Assembly: GCA_030625885.1 (NCBI GenBank)
Contig: DAOUPZ010000003.1
Span: forward strand, 1-64,000
Length of the DNA stretch: 64,000 bases
Direction: 5' to 3'
Source: Clostridia bacterium
Lineage (GTDB): Bacteria; Bacillota; DAOUPZ01
In this document: positions 44,027-53,156 of the stretch, piece by piece
Numbering within the stretch: the stretch's first letter is position 1
Layout of the letters: each line of letters begins with the position of its first letter
The notes under the pieces: generated by a model
What the model was told of the DNA's origin: nothing
The model's database searches: none
The model's input: the letters and a program-made list of their open reading frames with translations, nothing else
Made by a program: the position numbers and the translations under genes

Positions 44027-45052
44027 ATGAATATGATTATTATTACGATATTGTTATTAAGTGTTTTAGTCGTTTTCCATGAATTCGGTCATTTTATTGT
44101 TGCTAAAAAAGTTGGTATTGAAGTAGAAGAATTTAGTGTTGGTTTTGGGAAAAAACTTTTTAGCAAAAAAAAGGGTGAAACGGTTTATTCACTTCGTGCA
44201 CTTCCACTGGGTGGTTATGTTAAGTTGGCGGGTATGGAAGATGGTGATGTCGAATACGAACGAGGCTTTAATAAAAAACCAATATGGCAGCGGATGTTGA
44301 CACTGTTTATGGGACCTTTTATGAATTTCTTTTTAGCAGTAATTTTTCTAGCACTGGCTTTTATGTCTATGGGGGTTCCAGTCTCCTTATCAGAAAAAGC
44401 TGAAATAGGTGATACATTTGTGGGGTATCCAGCTGACCTTGCAGGTTTAAAGCCTGGTGATCAAATCAACGAAATCAATGGTGAAAAAGTTTTTTCTTGG
44501 GAGCAAGTTACAAAGATAATAAATAATAATCCGGAAAAACCACTTCGATTACTCGTGAAAAGAGATAACCAAATTTTTGATATAACGGTTACACCTAAGA
44601 ATGAAAAAGAGAAAGGTATTATTGGCATTGCACCCAAAATAGTGATGAATAAACTTGGTTTTTTTGAAAGTATAAAGGAAGGATTTTTAGAAACCATTCG
44701 CTTTACACTCTTGATCATTACCTCCCTAGGACAGATGATCATGGGGAAAGTTTCACCCGATTTAGTAGGACCTGTAGGGATGACTAAAATGGTAGGTCAT
44801 GCTGCTTCTATGGGGATAGGGTATTTACTGCGATTAGCAGGCATATTAAGTGTCAATTTAGGGTTGCTTAATTTATTTCCTTTTCCTGCATTGGATGGGG
44901 GACGCATATTGTTTTTAGGGATAGAAGCAATTCGAAGAAAACCAATTAATCCAGAAAGAGAAAACTTAATTCATCTTGTAGGCTTTGGATTATTAATGTT
45001 ATTGATTGTTTTTACGACATATTCAGATTTAATTCGCTTTAAGCTTTTCTAA
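44027..45052 (+). CDS. rseP: Site-2 protease RseP (M50 family)
   Basis: 341 residues from ATG 44027 (AAGGAAGG site, 5 bases after the dxr stop). Membrane zinc metalloprotease: HEFGH at 18-22 in the first helix, one PDZ domain (about 125-205), and the second metal motif in LNLFPFPALDGGR. Cuts membrane proteins within the bilayer during stress or sporulation signalling. The dxr-rseP-ispG order is standard. Confidence 0.96.
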   Translation: MNMIIITILLLSVLVVFHEFGHFIVAKKVGIEVEEFSVGFGKKLFSKKKGETVYSLRALPLGGYVKLAGMEDGDVEYERGFNKKPIWQRMLTLFMGPFMNFFLAVIFLALAFMSMGVPVSLSEKAEIGDTFVGYPADLAGLKPGDQINEINGEKVFSWEQVTKIINNNPEKPLRLLVKRDNQIFDITVTPKNEKEKGIIGIAPKIVMNKLGFFESIKEGFLETIRFTLLIITSLGQMIMGKVSPDLVGPVGMTKMVGHAASMGIGYLLRLAGILSVNLGLLNLFPFPALDGGRILFLGIEAIRRKPINPERENLIHLVGFGLLMLLIVFTTYSDLIRFKLF

Positions 45053-45115
45053 GAAAAACAACAAATCATTTAATACTTACCTTTTAAATAATTCTTAATG
45101 AGACAGGTGAATCTT

Positions 45116-46183
45116 ATGATAAAACGTCATAAAACGCAGGAAGTTTGGGTTGGAAATGTGCCGGTGGGCGGAGATCATCCTATTACTGTACAAAGTATGA
45201 CAAATACTGACACGAGAAATGCAGCAGAAACAATACAACAAATTAAGGAATTAGAAAGCATTGGCTGCGAGATTATTCGAGTGGCTGTTCCGGATATGGA
45301 AGCAGCTAATAAACTCGAACAAATAAAAAGAGAGATCAATATTCCTCTCGTTGCAGACATTCATTTTGACTACCGCCTAGCACTTACAGCTCTTTCTCTA
45401 GGAATTGACGCATTGCGTATTAATCCTGGAAATATCGGCTCCAAGACAAAAGTACAAAAGGTTGTAGAAAAAGCCCAAGAAAAAAATATACCCATTCGTA
45501 TAGGTGTTAATGCGGGTTCATTAGAAAAGCACCTCTTAGAAAAATATGGTGGTCCAACGCCGGAAGCAATGATTGAAAGTGCATTAGCTCATGTAAATAT
45601 TCTTGAATCGTTAAAATTTGATTCAATTATTATTTCATTAAAAGCATCTGATGTCCTCGCCACTTGCAAGGCCTATGAATTAATGGCACAACGTTGTAAT
45701 TATCCGTTGCATCTTGGAATTACGGAAGCGGGAACATTACAAACAGGTACAATAAAATCAGCCATTGGGATCGGCAGCCTATTGTTGAATGGTATAGGTG
45801 ATACCATTCGCATTTCATTAACAGCGCATCCAAAAGAGGAGGTGCGTGTTGCCTTCGAAATTCTTAAAGCATTAGGAATTCGTCAAAAAGGTCCTAAGAT
45901 TATTTCATGCCCAACATGTGGGCGGTGTGAAATTGATCTTATTCGGATTGCGAGAGAAGTAGAGGATGCACTTCAAGATGTACAGTATCCCTATCATATT
46001 GCTGTGATGGGCTGTGTTGTAAATGGTCCTGGTGAAGCAAGGGAGGCAGACTTTGGTATTGCAGGGGGTAAAGAATGTGGTATTGTTTTTAAAAAGGGCA
46101 AACCGATTCATCGTGTTGAAGAAAATGAGTTAGTAGCTACATTGTTAGATGAAATTAAAAAAGATGAACATTTAAGAGGCTGA
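45116..46183 (+). CDS. ispG: 4-hydroxy-3-methylbut-2-enyl-diphosphate synthase (flavodoxin)
   Basis: 355 residues from ATG 45116, since AGGTGA ends 6 bases earlier; ATG 45098 has no site. A TIM barrel (VQSMTNTDTRN, VADIHFDYRLAL, RINPGNIG) is followed by the cluster-binding domain with CPTCGRC and GCVVNGPGEA, supplying the three cysteines of the 4Fe-4S cluster. Reduces MEcPP to HMBPP in the DXP pathway. Confidence 0.97.
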   Translation: MIKRHKTQEVWVGNVPVGGDHPITVQSMTNTDTRNAAETIQQIKELESIGCEIIRVAVPDMEAANKLEQIKREINIPLVADIHFDYRLALTALSLGIDALRINPGNIGSKTKVQKVVEKAQEKNIPIRIGVNAGSLEKHLLEKYGGPTPEAMIESALAHVNILESLKFDSIIISLKASDVLATCKAYELMAQRCNYPLHLGITEAGTLQTGTIKSAIGIGSLLLNGIGDTIRISLTAHPKEEVRVAFEILKALGIRQKGPKIISCPTCGRCEIDLIRIAREVEDALQDVQYPYHIAVMGCVVNGPGEAREADFGIAGGKECGIVFKKGKPIHRVEENELVATLLDEIKKDEHLRG

Positions 46184-46184
46184 G

Positions 46185-46213
46185 TTGACAAAGGGAATTT
46201 ACTCTGATAATAT
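46185..46213 (+). promoter_or_regulatory. Promoter of proS
   Basis: TTGACA (46185-46190), 17 bases, TAATAT (46208-46213), starting right after the ispG stop. No T-box leader lies in the remaining 70 bases. Confidence 0.55.
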
Positions 46214-46283
46214 TTTTATACAATTTATATTTATGGGACAAACTAATCAATAAAACAATTCATGAACAAAAGGAGATAGTCTT

Positions 46284-48008
46284 ATGAAAATGTCACAATT
46301 ATTAATGCCTACCCTTAGAGAGGCACCTGCAGAAGCAGAAATTATGAGTCATAATTTAATGTTAAGGGCAGGCTTAATACGTAAGCTTGCAGCGGGCGTT
46401 TATTCTTTTCTACCTTTAGGATATCGTGTTATTAAGAAAATTGAAAATATAGTACGGGAAGAAATGGATAGAAAAGGGGCTCAGGAACTTTTGCTTCCAG
46501 CACTTCAACCTGCAGAACTTTGGCAGGATTCTGGACGTTGGAATGTTTATGGTAAAGAATTAATGCGGCTTAAAGATCGGCATGATCGTGATTTTTGCCT
46601 TGGACCTACGCATGAAGAAGTTATTACGGACTTGGTACGACGTGAAGTTAAATCTTATAAGCAATTACCGCTTAATCTCTATCAGATTCAAACTAAGTTT
46701 CGCGATGAAATTCGACCTCGATTTGGTCTCATGAGAGGTAGAGAATTCATTATGAAAGATGCGTATAGTTTTGATTATTCACGTGAGGGTTTAGATGAAA
46801 GTTATGAAAAAATGTATGAAGCTTATTGTAATATATTTAAACGTTGTGGTTTAGTTTATCGTGCCGTAGAAGCTGATACCGGTGCAATTGGCGGCAGTGA
46901 TTCTCATGAATTTATGGTTATGGCTGAAACTGGGGAAAATGAGATTGTTCATTGTGCATCATGTCATTATGCTGCTAATATGGAAAAGGCAGTTTGTGCC
47001 GCCCCCCAAGAATTAGATGCAGCTTCTCAAGAAATGTTACCGTTAGAAGAGGTTAAAACACCTGATATCCATACGATAGAAGAATTAAGTGAATTCTTGA
47101 ATATTAATGTTGAGCAAACAATTAAAACATTACTTTATCAAGCTGATGATGAAGTGGTTGCGGTTCTCGTAAGAGGGGATCGAGAAGTTAATGAAATTAA
47201 ATTAAAAAATATGCTTGGATGTATTGAGCTTTATTTGGCTGAAACTGAGATCGTTGAAAAAATCACAAATGCAGCTGTTGGATTTGCGGGTCCTGTTAAT
47301 TTATCAGGGGTAAAGGTATTTGCGGATTATGAAATTACAAATGTAATAAATGGCATTGCGGGTGCCAATAAAACGGATTATCATTTGAAAAATGTCAACT
47401 TCAAGCGCGATTTTCAAGTGGAAGCGTTTTGCGATTTGCGTTTGGCTACTGTAGATGATCCATGCCCTCACTGTGGTAATCCAGTTGCAATCACCAGAGG
47501 AATTGAAGTAGGGCATATTTTTAAGCTGGGAACCAAATATAGTGAAGCGATGAACGCGACATACCTTGATGAAAATGGAAAAGAAAAAGTGTGTACCATG
47601 GGTTGCTATGGTATTGGTATCGGCAGGACAGCAGCTGCTGCAATTGAGCAAAACAATGATGATAAAGGTATTATTTGGCCTATGCCTATTGCACCGTTCC
47701 ATGTCGTTATTGTTCCCATTAAAGCCAATGATCGTGAAATAATGGATATTGCCGATAATATATATCAATCATTCTCAGAAAAAGGCATTGAAGCGATTAT
47801 TGATGATCGTAAGGAACGACCTGGCGTCAAGTTTAATGATGCTGATTTAATAGGATTCCCTATTCGTATTGTAGTTGGTAAAAAATCAGTCAATGAGGGT
47901 AAAGTAGAAGTTAAAATACGAAAAAGTGGGGAAGAATGGGAAGAACAACTGGATCAAGTTATACCAAAAATTATTTCTCTTGTTCAAGCAGATTTAGAAA
48001 TGAAATAG
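46284..48008 (+). CDS. proS: Prolyl-tRNA synthetase (bacterial type)
   Basis: 574 residues, the long bacterial form. Class II motifs: motif 1 around [13 protein letters not shown], motif 2 [20 protein letters not shown], motif 3 [16 protein letters not shown]. Between them (about 225-400) lies the YbaK-like editing insertion that clears Ala-tRNA(Pro). AAAGGAG precedes the ATG. Confidence 0.97.
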   Translation: MKMSQLLMPTLREAPAEAEIMSHNLMLRAGLIRKLAAGVYSFLPLGYRVIKKIENIVREEMDRKGAQELLLPALQPAELWQDSGRWNVYGKELMRLKDRHDRDFCLGPTHEEVITDLVRREVKSYKQLPLNLYQIQTKFRDEIRPRFGLMRGREFIMKDAYSFDYSREGLDESYEKMYEAYCNIFKRCGLVYRAVEADTGAIGGSDSHEFMVMAETGENEIVHCASCHYAANMEKAVCAAPQELDAASQEMLPLEEVKTPDIHTIEELSEFLNINVEQTIKTLLYQADDEVVAVLVRGDREVNEIKLKNMLGCIELYLAETEIVEKITNAAVGFAGPVNLSGVKVFADYEITNVINGIAGANKTDYHLKNVNFKRDFQVEAFCDLRLATVDDPCPHCGNPVAITRGIEVGHIFKLGTKYSEAMNATYLDENGKEKVCTMGCYGIGIGRTAAAAIEQNNDDKGIIWPMPIAPFHVVIVPIKANDREIMDIADNIYQSFSEKGIEAIIDDRKERPGVKFNDADLIGFPIRIVVGKKSVNEGKVEVKIRKSGEEWEEQLDQVIPKIISLVQADLEMK

Positions 48009-48071
48009 CTTGTTGTTTCATATACATAGAGAAAGTTATTTAATTATATTTTTCTAGTATTCTTTGGCAAA

Positions 48072-48109
48072 GATTTTACCAGGATATAATTTTATATCCT
48101 GGTAAAATT
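48072..48109 (+). terminator. Intrinsic terminator after proS
   Basis: ATTTTACCAGGATATA pairs with TATATCCTGGTAAAAT over a 4-base loop; T content downstream is modest. Confidence 0.7.
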
Positions 48110-48209
48110 ATATATTCTCATTCTGCCTGTTTAATTGATGTACTTTCTTTTTTTAGTAAATGTTTTGGAGATTAAATAACTAAAACGGCAGTTTGAAAGA
48201 GGTGAATGT

Positions 48210-49127
48210 ATGTTAAGCGATTTATTTAGAAAAAAGAGAAAATATGTAACCATCTCGCGTGATAAGGAACTTAAACCCCCTATTACTGATGATGCAATTT
48301 ATGAACCGTTAGAAGAAACAATAGAGCAAAAATCAGATATTCAAGATGGTTTATGGATTAAATGTCCTGACTGTGACGAAGTAATGTATCAAAAAGAGTT
48401 AGATAATAATCAAAAAATATGTCCAAAATGTAATTATCATTTTCGGCTTTCTAGTATTGAACGCTTAGCCATTACAGTTGATGATGATAGCTTTATTGAA
48501 CTTGATGAGAACATGGTCTCCCTGAACCCTTTGAGTTTCCCTGATTATGAAGCAAAATTAGAGAAGGCGCGAAATAAATCTGGTTTAAAAGAGGGCGTTA
48601 TTACGGGTGAAGCAACTATAAATGGCTTTCCAATTATCATTGCTGTTTTAGACTTCAACTTTATGGGAGGAAGCATGGGTTCTGTGGTTGGAGAAAAGAT
48701 CACCAGGGCTATTGAAACATCTATTGATAAACAATTGCCTCTGATTATCATTTCAACATCCGGAGGGGCGAGAATGCAAGAGGGGATTTTATCACTGATG
48801 CAGATGGCGAAAACCAGTGCAGCACTTGCAAAGCTTGATCAGGCAGGTCTTCTGTATATTTCTGTTTTAACGGATCCTACGACAGGTGGGGTAACGGCTA
48901 GTTTTGCTTCTTTAGGAGATATTATTATCGCTGAGCCTAAAGCACTTATTGGTTTTGCCGGTCAACGCGTTATTGAGCAAACCATCCGCCAAAAACTTCC
49001 TTCCGGATTCCAACGTTCGGAATTTATGTTAGAACATGGTATGATTGATCTCATTATTGATCGTAAGAATATGAAAGATACAATTGCTAATATATTAAAA
49101 ATGCATAGTCGGAAGGAGGAGATTTAA
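48210..49127 (+). CDS. accD: Acetyl-CoA carboxylase carboxyltransferase subunit beta
   Basis: 305 residues. The N-terminal zinc ribbon has C52-x2-C55 and C71-x2-C74; the crotonase-like domain shows ISTSGGARMQEGILSLMQMA and PTTGGVTASFASLGD. Joins AccA to move the carboxyl group from biotin to acetyl-CoA for fatty acid synthesis. accB and accC are not in the window. AGAGGTG precedes the ATG. Confidence 0.97.
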   Translation: MLSDLFRKKRKYVTISRDKELKPPITDDAIYEPLEETIEQKSDIQDGLWIKCPDCDEVMYQKELDNNQKICPKCNYHFRLSSIERLAITVDDDSFIELDENMVSLNPLSFPDYEAKLEKARNKSGLKEGVITGEATINGFPIIIAVLDFNFMGGSMGSVVGEKITRAIETSIDKQLPLIIISTSGGARMQEGILSLMQMAKTSAALAKLDQAGLLYISVLTDPTTGGVTASFASLGDIIIAEPKALIGFAGQRVIEQTIRQKLPSGFQRSEFMLEHGMIDLIIDRKNMKDTIANILKMHSRKEEI

Positions 49128-49129
49128 CA

Positions 49130-50080
49130 ATGTCTTCTGACTTACTTAATCTTGAGAAACCTATAGTAGAATTAGAAAAAAAGATTGAAGAATTAAAGCA
49201 ATTCTCTATTGATAAAGAAATTGATCTTTCAACCGAAATTGAATTACTTGAACAAAAAAGGATCAATTTAGAAAAAGATACTTATTCAAATCTATCACCG
49301 TGGCAGCATATTCAAATTGCTCGTCATTTTAAACGACCCTCTTTCTACGAATATGTAGATCATATTTTTGAAGGTTTTATTGAACTTCACGGTGACCGTT
49401 TGTTTAGGGATGATCCTTCTATTGTTGGTGGCATTGCTTATTTAAATCAACAGTCCGTTACTGTTATTGGACATCAAAAAGGAAAAGATACGAAAGAAAA
49501 TATTAAGCGTAATTTTGGTATGCCAAATCCTGAAGGATATCGTAAAGCACTTCGCTTGATGAAGCAAGCCAGTAAATTTAATAGGCCCATTATTACATTT
49601 ATTGATACTCCAGGCGCTTTCCCGGGGATCGAAGCAGAAGAAAGAGGCCAAGGGGAAGCGATTGCAAGAAATCTTCTGGAAATGGCTCAACTTGAAGTGC
49701 CTATTATTAGTGTCATTATTGGTGAAGGTGGAAGTGGAGGCGCTCTGGCTATCGCTATGGGAAATCACGTCCTTATGTTAGAACATGCGATCTATTCCGT
49801 TATTTCTCCTGAATCCTGCGGCGCGATTTTATGGAAGGATAGCTCAAAGGGTGAAAAAGCTGCTGAGGCTTTGAAAATTACGGCTAAAGATCTTCTAAAC
49901 CTTGGTGTTATAGATGATATAATCACGGAGCCTTTAGGCGGGGGGCATCATAATCCAGAACAACTTATGGGAAGTGTTAAAAAAGCTTTAATATCACATT
50001 TAGATGTATTGAAAGAATATAGTAAGGAAAAAATAGTTGAACATCGATATAATAAGTTTAGAAAAATGGGATTATTTTAA
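49130..50080 (+). CDS. accA: Acetyl-CoA carboxylase carboxyltransferase subunit alpha
   Basis: 316 residues, starting 3 bases after accD with AAGGAGGAG inside the accD end. N-terminal helical region, then ARHFKRPSFYEYVDHIFEGF, ELHGDRLFRDD, FIDTPGAFPGIEAEERGQGE and GEGGSGGALAIAMGN, all standard AccA segments. Forms an alpha2-beta2 complex with AccD. Confidence 0.97.
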   Translation: MSSDLLNLEKPIVELEKKIEELKQFSIDKEIDLSTEIELLEQKRINLEKDTYSNLSPWQHIQIARHFKRPSFYEYVDHIFEGFIELHGDRLFRDDPSIVGGIAYLNQQSVTVIGHQKGKDTKENIKRNFGMPNPEGYRKALRLMKQASKFNRPIITFIDTPGAFPGIEAEERGQGEAIARNLLEMAQLEVPIISVIIGEGGSGGALAIAMGNHVLMLEHAIYSVISPESCGAILWKDSSKGEKAAEALKITAKDLLNLGVIDDIITEPLGGGHHNPEQLMGSVKKALISHLDVLKEYSKEKIVEHRYNKFRKMGLF

Positions 50081-50200
50081 GAAAATTGATGATAATATTG
50101 ACGGTTTAGGTAATGAATGGTATGCTGATATAAAGATATATGCTTTACAATAAAGAAATTACATCGCCTAATTTGTATCATAGGATTACACCTTTTTTAA

Positions 50201-50289
50201 TGGAATGTCCAGGGGTGTTTATTGTCATGATTACGGAAAAGCAATGCAAGACTGGGGACATTCCAAGAGGTATGAGTGGTGTGTCCCCA
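50201..50289. repeat. REP-like element with two competing hairpins after accA
   Basis: TGGAATGTCC (50201-50210) is complementary to GGACATTCCA (50256-50265), while TGGGGACA (50253-50260) is complementary to TGTCCCCA (50282-50289). The two stems share bases and cannot form together. It occupies the middle of the 320-base gap between accA and the MoaD-like gene; a 70-codon frame crossing it has no ribosome site and is not counted as a gene. Confidence 0.55.
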
Positions 50290-50400
50290 ATTTTGTATGC
50301 AAAAAACCTTTATTGTAAGTTATATACAAAGACATCCTTCATTCTTCAGTAGATTCTTTTTTATAAGTCATATTTAAAACGACAAAGGAGGGTATTTAAG

Positions 50401-50640
50401 GTGCGTGTGCGTATAGAAGTGGATAGCATTATTGAATCTTACGTCAAAGTAAGCCTTGAACAGTTAAAAGATTTGGAATTATCAAATGATACGAGCATTA
50501 ATCAGTTATTGAAACAATTAACCATTCCAACAGATGAAATTGGGATGATTATCAGAAACAATCGAGCAATTTTTGACTATGATATGATTTTAGAATCCGG
50601 AGATGAAATTACTATTTTTTCAGAGATTAATGGCGGATAG
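50401..50640 (+). CDS. MoaD/ThiS-like sulfur carrier protein
   Basis: 79 residues; GTG start behind AAAGGAGGG. Beta-grasp pattern with a C-terminal Gly-Gly (GDEITIFSEINGG), the site that is adenylated and then thiocarboxylated in MoaD and ThiS. The next gene encodes a matching activating enzyme, so the two form a sulfur-transfer pair. No other molybdopterin or thiamine gene is nearby, so the acceptor pathway is unknown. Confidence 0.8.
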   Translation: MRVRIEVDSIIESYVKVSLEQLKDLELSNDTSINQLLKQLTIPTDEIGMIIRNNRAIFDYDMILESGDEITIFSEINGG

Positions 50641-50660
50641 GGTATAAGGAGTCATATAAA

Positions 50661-51518
50661 ATGAAAAGAGAACAAATCATTGAGACGATTAAGAATGAAA
50701 GTTTGCCTGTTTCAACGTCTGAAGGGGAAACAATTTTACATCTCCCGTTTATTAAAGAAAGGGAATTAGTAAAAAAGTTGCCAATATCATTCAATGAACT
50801 TGAGCAAGAAGCTTTAAAGGCCAAGATTATTCCAGAACGTTATGCACGTAGTATCGGTACAACCACAATTGATGGGCAAATTAAACTTTTGGAAGCACGT
50901 GTTGCAGTCATTGGTGCGGGTGGTTTAGGCGGGACAATTATTGAGTTTTTAGCACGTATGGGTATTGGTTATCTTGTCATTGCTGATGGGGATACCTTTA
51001 GTGAAAATAATCTTAACCGTCAATTACTCAGCTCAGAAAAAAACGTAGGTAATAATAAAGCCAAAGTTGCTGGTAATCGTGTTGAGGAAGTTAATTCTGC
51101 TGTAACGCCGATAATCTTTGAAGAATATTTCACAGAAGAAAATGCTAAGAATATTCTTAAAGACTGTGATGTAGTAGTAGATGGGCTTGATAATTTATCT
51201 TCACGGTTCTTAGTATGGCAAACAGCCAAGCAAATGAATATTCCTTTTATCCATGGTGCTATAGGTGGGTTTTGCGGTCATGTCACGACATTTTTCCCTG
51301 ATGATGAGGGTTTAGAACTTATTTATAGCAATAAACAGCGAAAAAGCAATCGAGGTAATGAAGTCATACTTGGTAATCCGGCAGCAACGCCACTTATGAT
51401 TGCCGCATGGCAAATTCAAGAAGTTATTAAATTAATCACTGGACAAGGTTCTCCTCTCCATCACCAAATGCTTTATATGGATGCAGGACGCAATGTGGCC
51501 CAAATATTTGAATTGTAA
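50661..51518 (+). CDS. HesA/MoeB/ThiF family adenylyltransferase
   Basis: 285 residues. After an unusual 55-residue N-terminal part, the E1-like domain starts: nucleotide motif VAVIGAGGLGG at 82-91, NLNRQLL, NKAKVAGNRVEEVN and the Asp in VVVDGLDNLSSR. No CxxC zinc pairs are seen, unlike E. coli MoeB and ThiF. It probably adenylates the C-terminal glycine of the preceding carrier. AAGGAG lies upstream. Confidence 0.87.
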   Translation: MKREQIIETIKNESLPVSTSEGETILHLPFIKERELVKKLPISFNELEQEALKAKIIPERYARSIGTTTIDGQIKLLEARVAVIGAGGLGGTIIEFLARMGIGYLVIADGDTFSENNLNRQLLSSEKNVGNNKAKVAGNRVEEVNSAVTPIIFEEYFTEENAKNILKDCDVVVDGLDNLSSRFLVWQTAKQMNIPFIHGAIGGFCGHVTTFFPDDEGLELIYSNKQRKSNRGNEVILGNPAATPLMIAAWQIQEVIKLITGQGSPLHHQMLYMDAGRNVAQIFEL

Positions 51519-51547
51519 ACCTGTGTTCATTACAGGTTTATTTTTTA
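51517..51547 (+). terminator. Intrinsic terminator after the ThiF-like gene
   Basis: AAACCTGT (overlapping the stop codon) pairs with ACAGGTTT, followed by ATTTTTTAG. Confidence 0.75.
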
Positions 51548-51560
51548 GCTTAGAAAGTAT

Positions 51561-51669
51561 AAGCTGTTCTTGATATAGAAAAGGAGCTCATAGTCCTAGG
51601 GTTATGAGCTCCACCTACAGAAAATCTGTAGTATTTTTATCGGCTTCCATCCACAAGAAGAAACAGCTT
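51561..51669. other. Candidate folded RNA or regulatory DNA element, three-stem junction
   Basis: AAGCTGTT near 51561 can pair with AACAGCTT ending at 51669, closing a junction with two inner hairpins: GGAGCTCATA with TATGAGCTCC (about 51583-51612) and CTACAGA with TCTGTAG (about 51615-51632), the latter followed by TATTTTT. A further palindrome GGTTATACTATAACC lies near 51721. The rest of the 295-base gap between the ThiF-like and PHP genes shows no gene. The strand of any RNA is uncertain. Confidence 0.4.
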
Positions 51670-51813
51670 CTACATGTTCTCATATTCTCTGCTGTTTTTG
51701 CATGCTTCAGGAAAACCGTTGGTTATACTATAACCCGTAATAAGAAAAATATGCATTATATGATTATTATGATGATATAAGTAACGTGTTAAATTAGCTG
51801 AGGAGGGTTATCA

Positions 51814-52638
51814 ATGAAAGCAGATCTTCATATTCATACAACAGCATCAGATGGCACTTATATGCCGCAAGAGATCGTAAAGAAGGCCTATCAGGATGGA
51901 TTGAGTGCCATTGCTATTACGGATCATGATACCTTTGATGGTATTGAAGCTGCTAAGCAAGCTGAACAAAAGATTAACATTGAAGTTATACCGGGCATTG
52001 AAATGACAACCTATGATCAGGGAAAAGAAATTCATATTCTTGGTTACTTCCCAAATTTACTTTATCAGCCATTGGTCAAATTATTAGATAAAATCAAAGC
52101 AGATAAAGTATTGCGTATTGAGAAAATGATCGCTAAACTGCAAGAAATGGGTTTATCAATTCAATTTTCAGAAGTTATGGAAGAGGCAGGTGGAGAAAAT
52201 CCTGGACGCCCTCATATAGCACGTGTTCTGATCCAGAAAGGGTATATACAGAGCTTTTCAGAGGCCTTTGAAAGATACATTGGGAATCAATGCACAGCCT
52301 TTGTCTCCCGAGATTATCTGCCAACTCAATTAGCTATCGAATATCTCATTCAAGCAAAAGCAATTCCCGTATTAGCACATCCACAGATGCAGGTGTCCTC
52401 CCAGCAAGTAGATGAATTTATAAAGTATGGACTTAAAGGCATCGAAGTATTTCATCCTAAACATACTAATCAAATGAAAGAATATTATCTGGCCTTTGCC
52501 CTGAAAAAAAAATTAATTATTACTGGAGGGTCGGATTTTCATGGGGATTCGGAACAAGTGCTTAATATAACAGCAATTCCTTATAAATATGTTCAAAAAA
52601 TCAAAGAGATAAGAAAAAATAACCATAAACAAACATAA
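51814..52638 (+). CDS. PHP-domain phosphoesterase (RNase AM / YciV-like)
   Basis: 274 residues. PHP metal motifs are visible: ADLHIHTTASDGTY at 3-16, ITDHDTFDG, a Glu in PGIEMT, LAHP and the final GGSDFHGD. This subfamily hydrolyses 3',5'-bisphosphorylated nucleotides or short 5'-phosphorylated RNAs, with three metals. Substrate here is inferred from family only. AGGAGGG precedes the ATG. Confidence 0.88.
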   Translation: MKADLHIHTTASDGTYMPQEIVKKAYQDGLSAIAITDHDTFDGIEAAKQAEQKINIEVIPGIEMTTYDQGKEIHILGYFPNLLYQPLVKLLDKIKADKVLRIEKMIAKLQEMGLSIQFSEVMEEAGGENPGRPHIARVLIQKGYIQSFSEAFERYIGNQCTAFVSRDYLPTQLAIEYLIQAKAIPVLAHPQMQVSSQQVDEFIKYGLKGIEVFHPKHTNQMKEYYLAFALKKKLIITGGSDFHGDSEQVLNITAIPYKYVQKIKEIRKNNHKQT

Positions 52639-52643
52639 TTGCT

Positions 52644-52672
52644 ATTGACTTATATCAATAAATTGTGTATAC
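52644..52672 (+). promoter_or_regulatory. Promoter of the Asp-Phe-Gly tRNA operon
   Basis: TTGACT (52644-52649), 17 bases, TATACT (52667-52672), 31 bases before tRNA-Asp. Confidence 0.8.
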
Positions 52673-52703
52673 TATATCTTGTCGGTTGAGAAAACATCTA
52701 AAT

Positions 52704-52780
52704 GGCCTAGTAGTTCAGATGGTTAGAATGCCAGCCTGTCACGCTGGAGGTCGAGGGTTCGAGTCCCTTCTAGGTCGCCA
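52704..52780 (+). tRNA. tRNA-Asp (anticodon GTC)
   Basis: 77 bases with encoded CCA. GGCCTAG pairs with CTAGGTC; anticodon loop CTGTCAC; T loop GGTTCGAGTCC. First of three tRNAs in one unit. Confidence 0.97.
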
Positions 52781-52788
52781 TTACGTTT

Positions 52789-52864
<76 letters not shown>

Positions 52865-52877
52865 CAACTTAATTAAT

Positions 52878-52952
52878 GCGGAAGTGGCTCAGTGGTAGAG
52901 CATCGCCTTGCCAAGGCGAGGGTCGCGGGTTCAAATCCCGTCTTCCGCTCCA
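52878..52952 (+). tRNA. tRNA-Gly (anticodon GCC)
   Basis: 75 bases with encoded CCA. GCGGAAG pairs with CTTCCGC; anticodon loop TTGCCAA. Last tRNA before the terminator. Confidence 0.97.
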
Positions 52953-52962
52953 TTAATGCTTA

Positions 52963-52998
52963 AAAACACATGTTATAACCATTCATGTGTTTTTTTTA
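52963..52998 (+). terminator. Terminator of the Asp-Phe-Gly tRNA operon
   Basis: AAACACATG pairs with CATGTGTTT, followed by TTTTT. Confidence 0.8.
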
Positions 52999-53156
52999 TA
53001 TTTATCGGAAATAATAAGAACGTCTGTTTTCGGTTTATATTTAGTAGGTATTGATCAGCTAAATATAAACTTTTTTCAATCGAAAATGCATTTAATAAAT
53101 CGTATATATATATGATATAATATCAATAGAATTATTAACTATAAATGTGTGGTGAT

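Noticed and set aside
46184-46283. T-box leader for proS
   Set aside because: The gap is only 100 bases and contains no GGGTGG-type T-box sequence or specifier stem.
47304-47768. 154-codon - strand frame inside proS
   Set aside because: Shadow of the conserved ProS catalytic and editing regions; low-complexity composition and no ribosome site.
50140-50352. 70-codon frame between accA and the MoaD-like gene
   Set aside because: It runs through the two overlapping inverted repeats, has no ribosome site, and its codons reflect the repeat.
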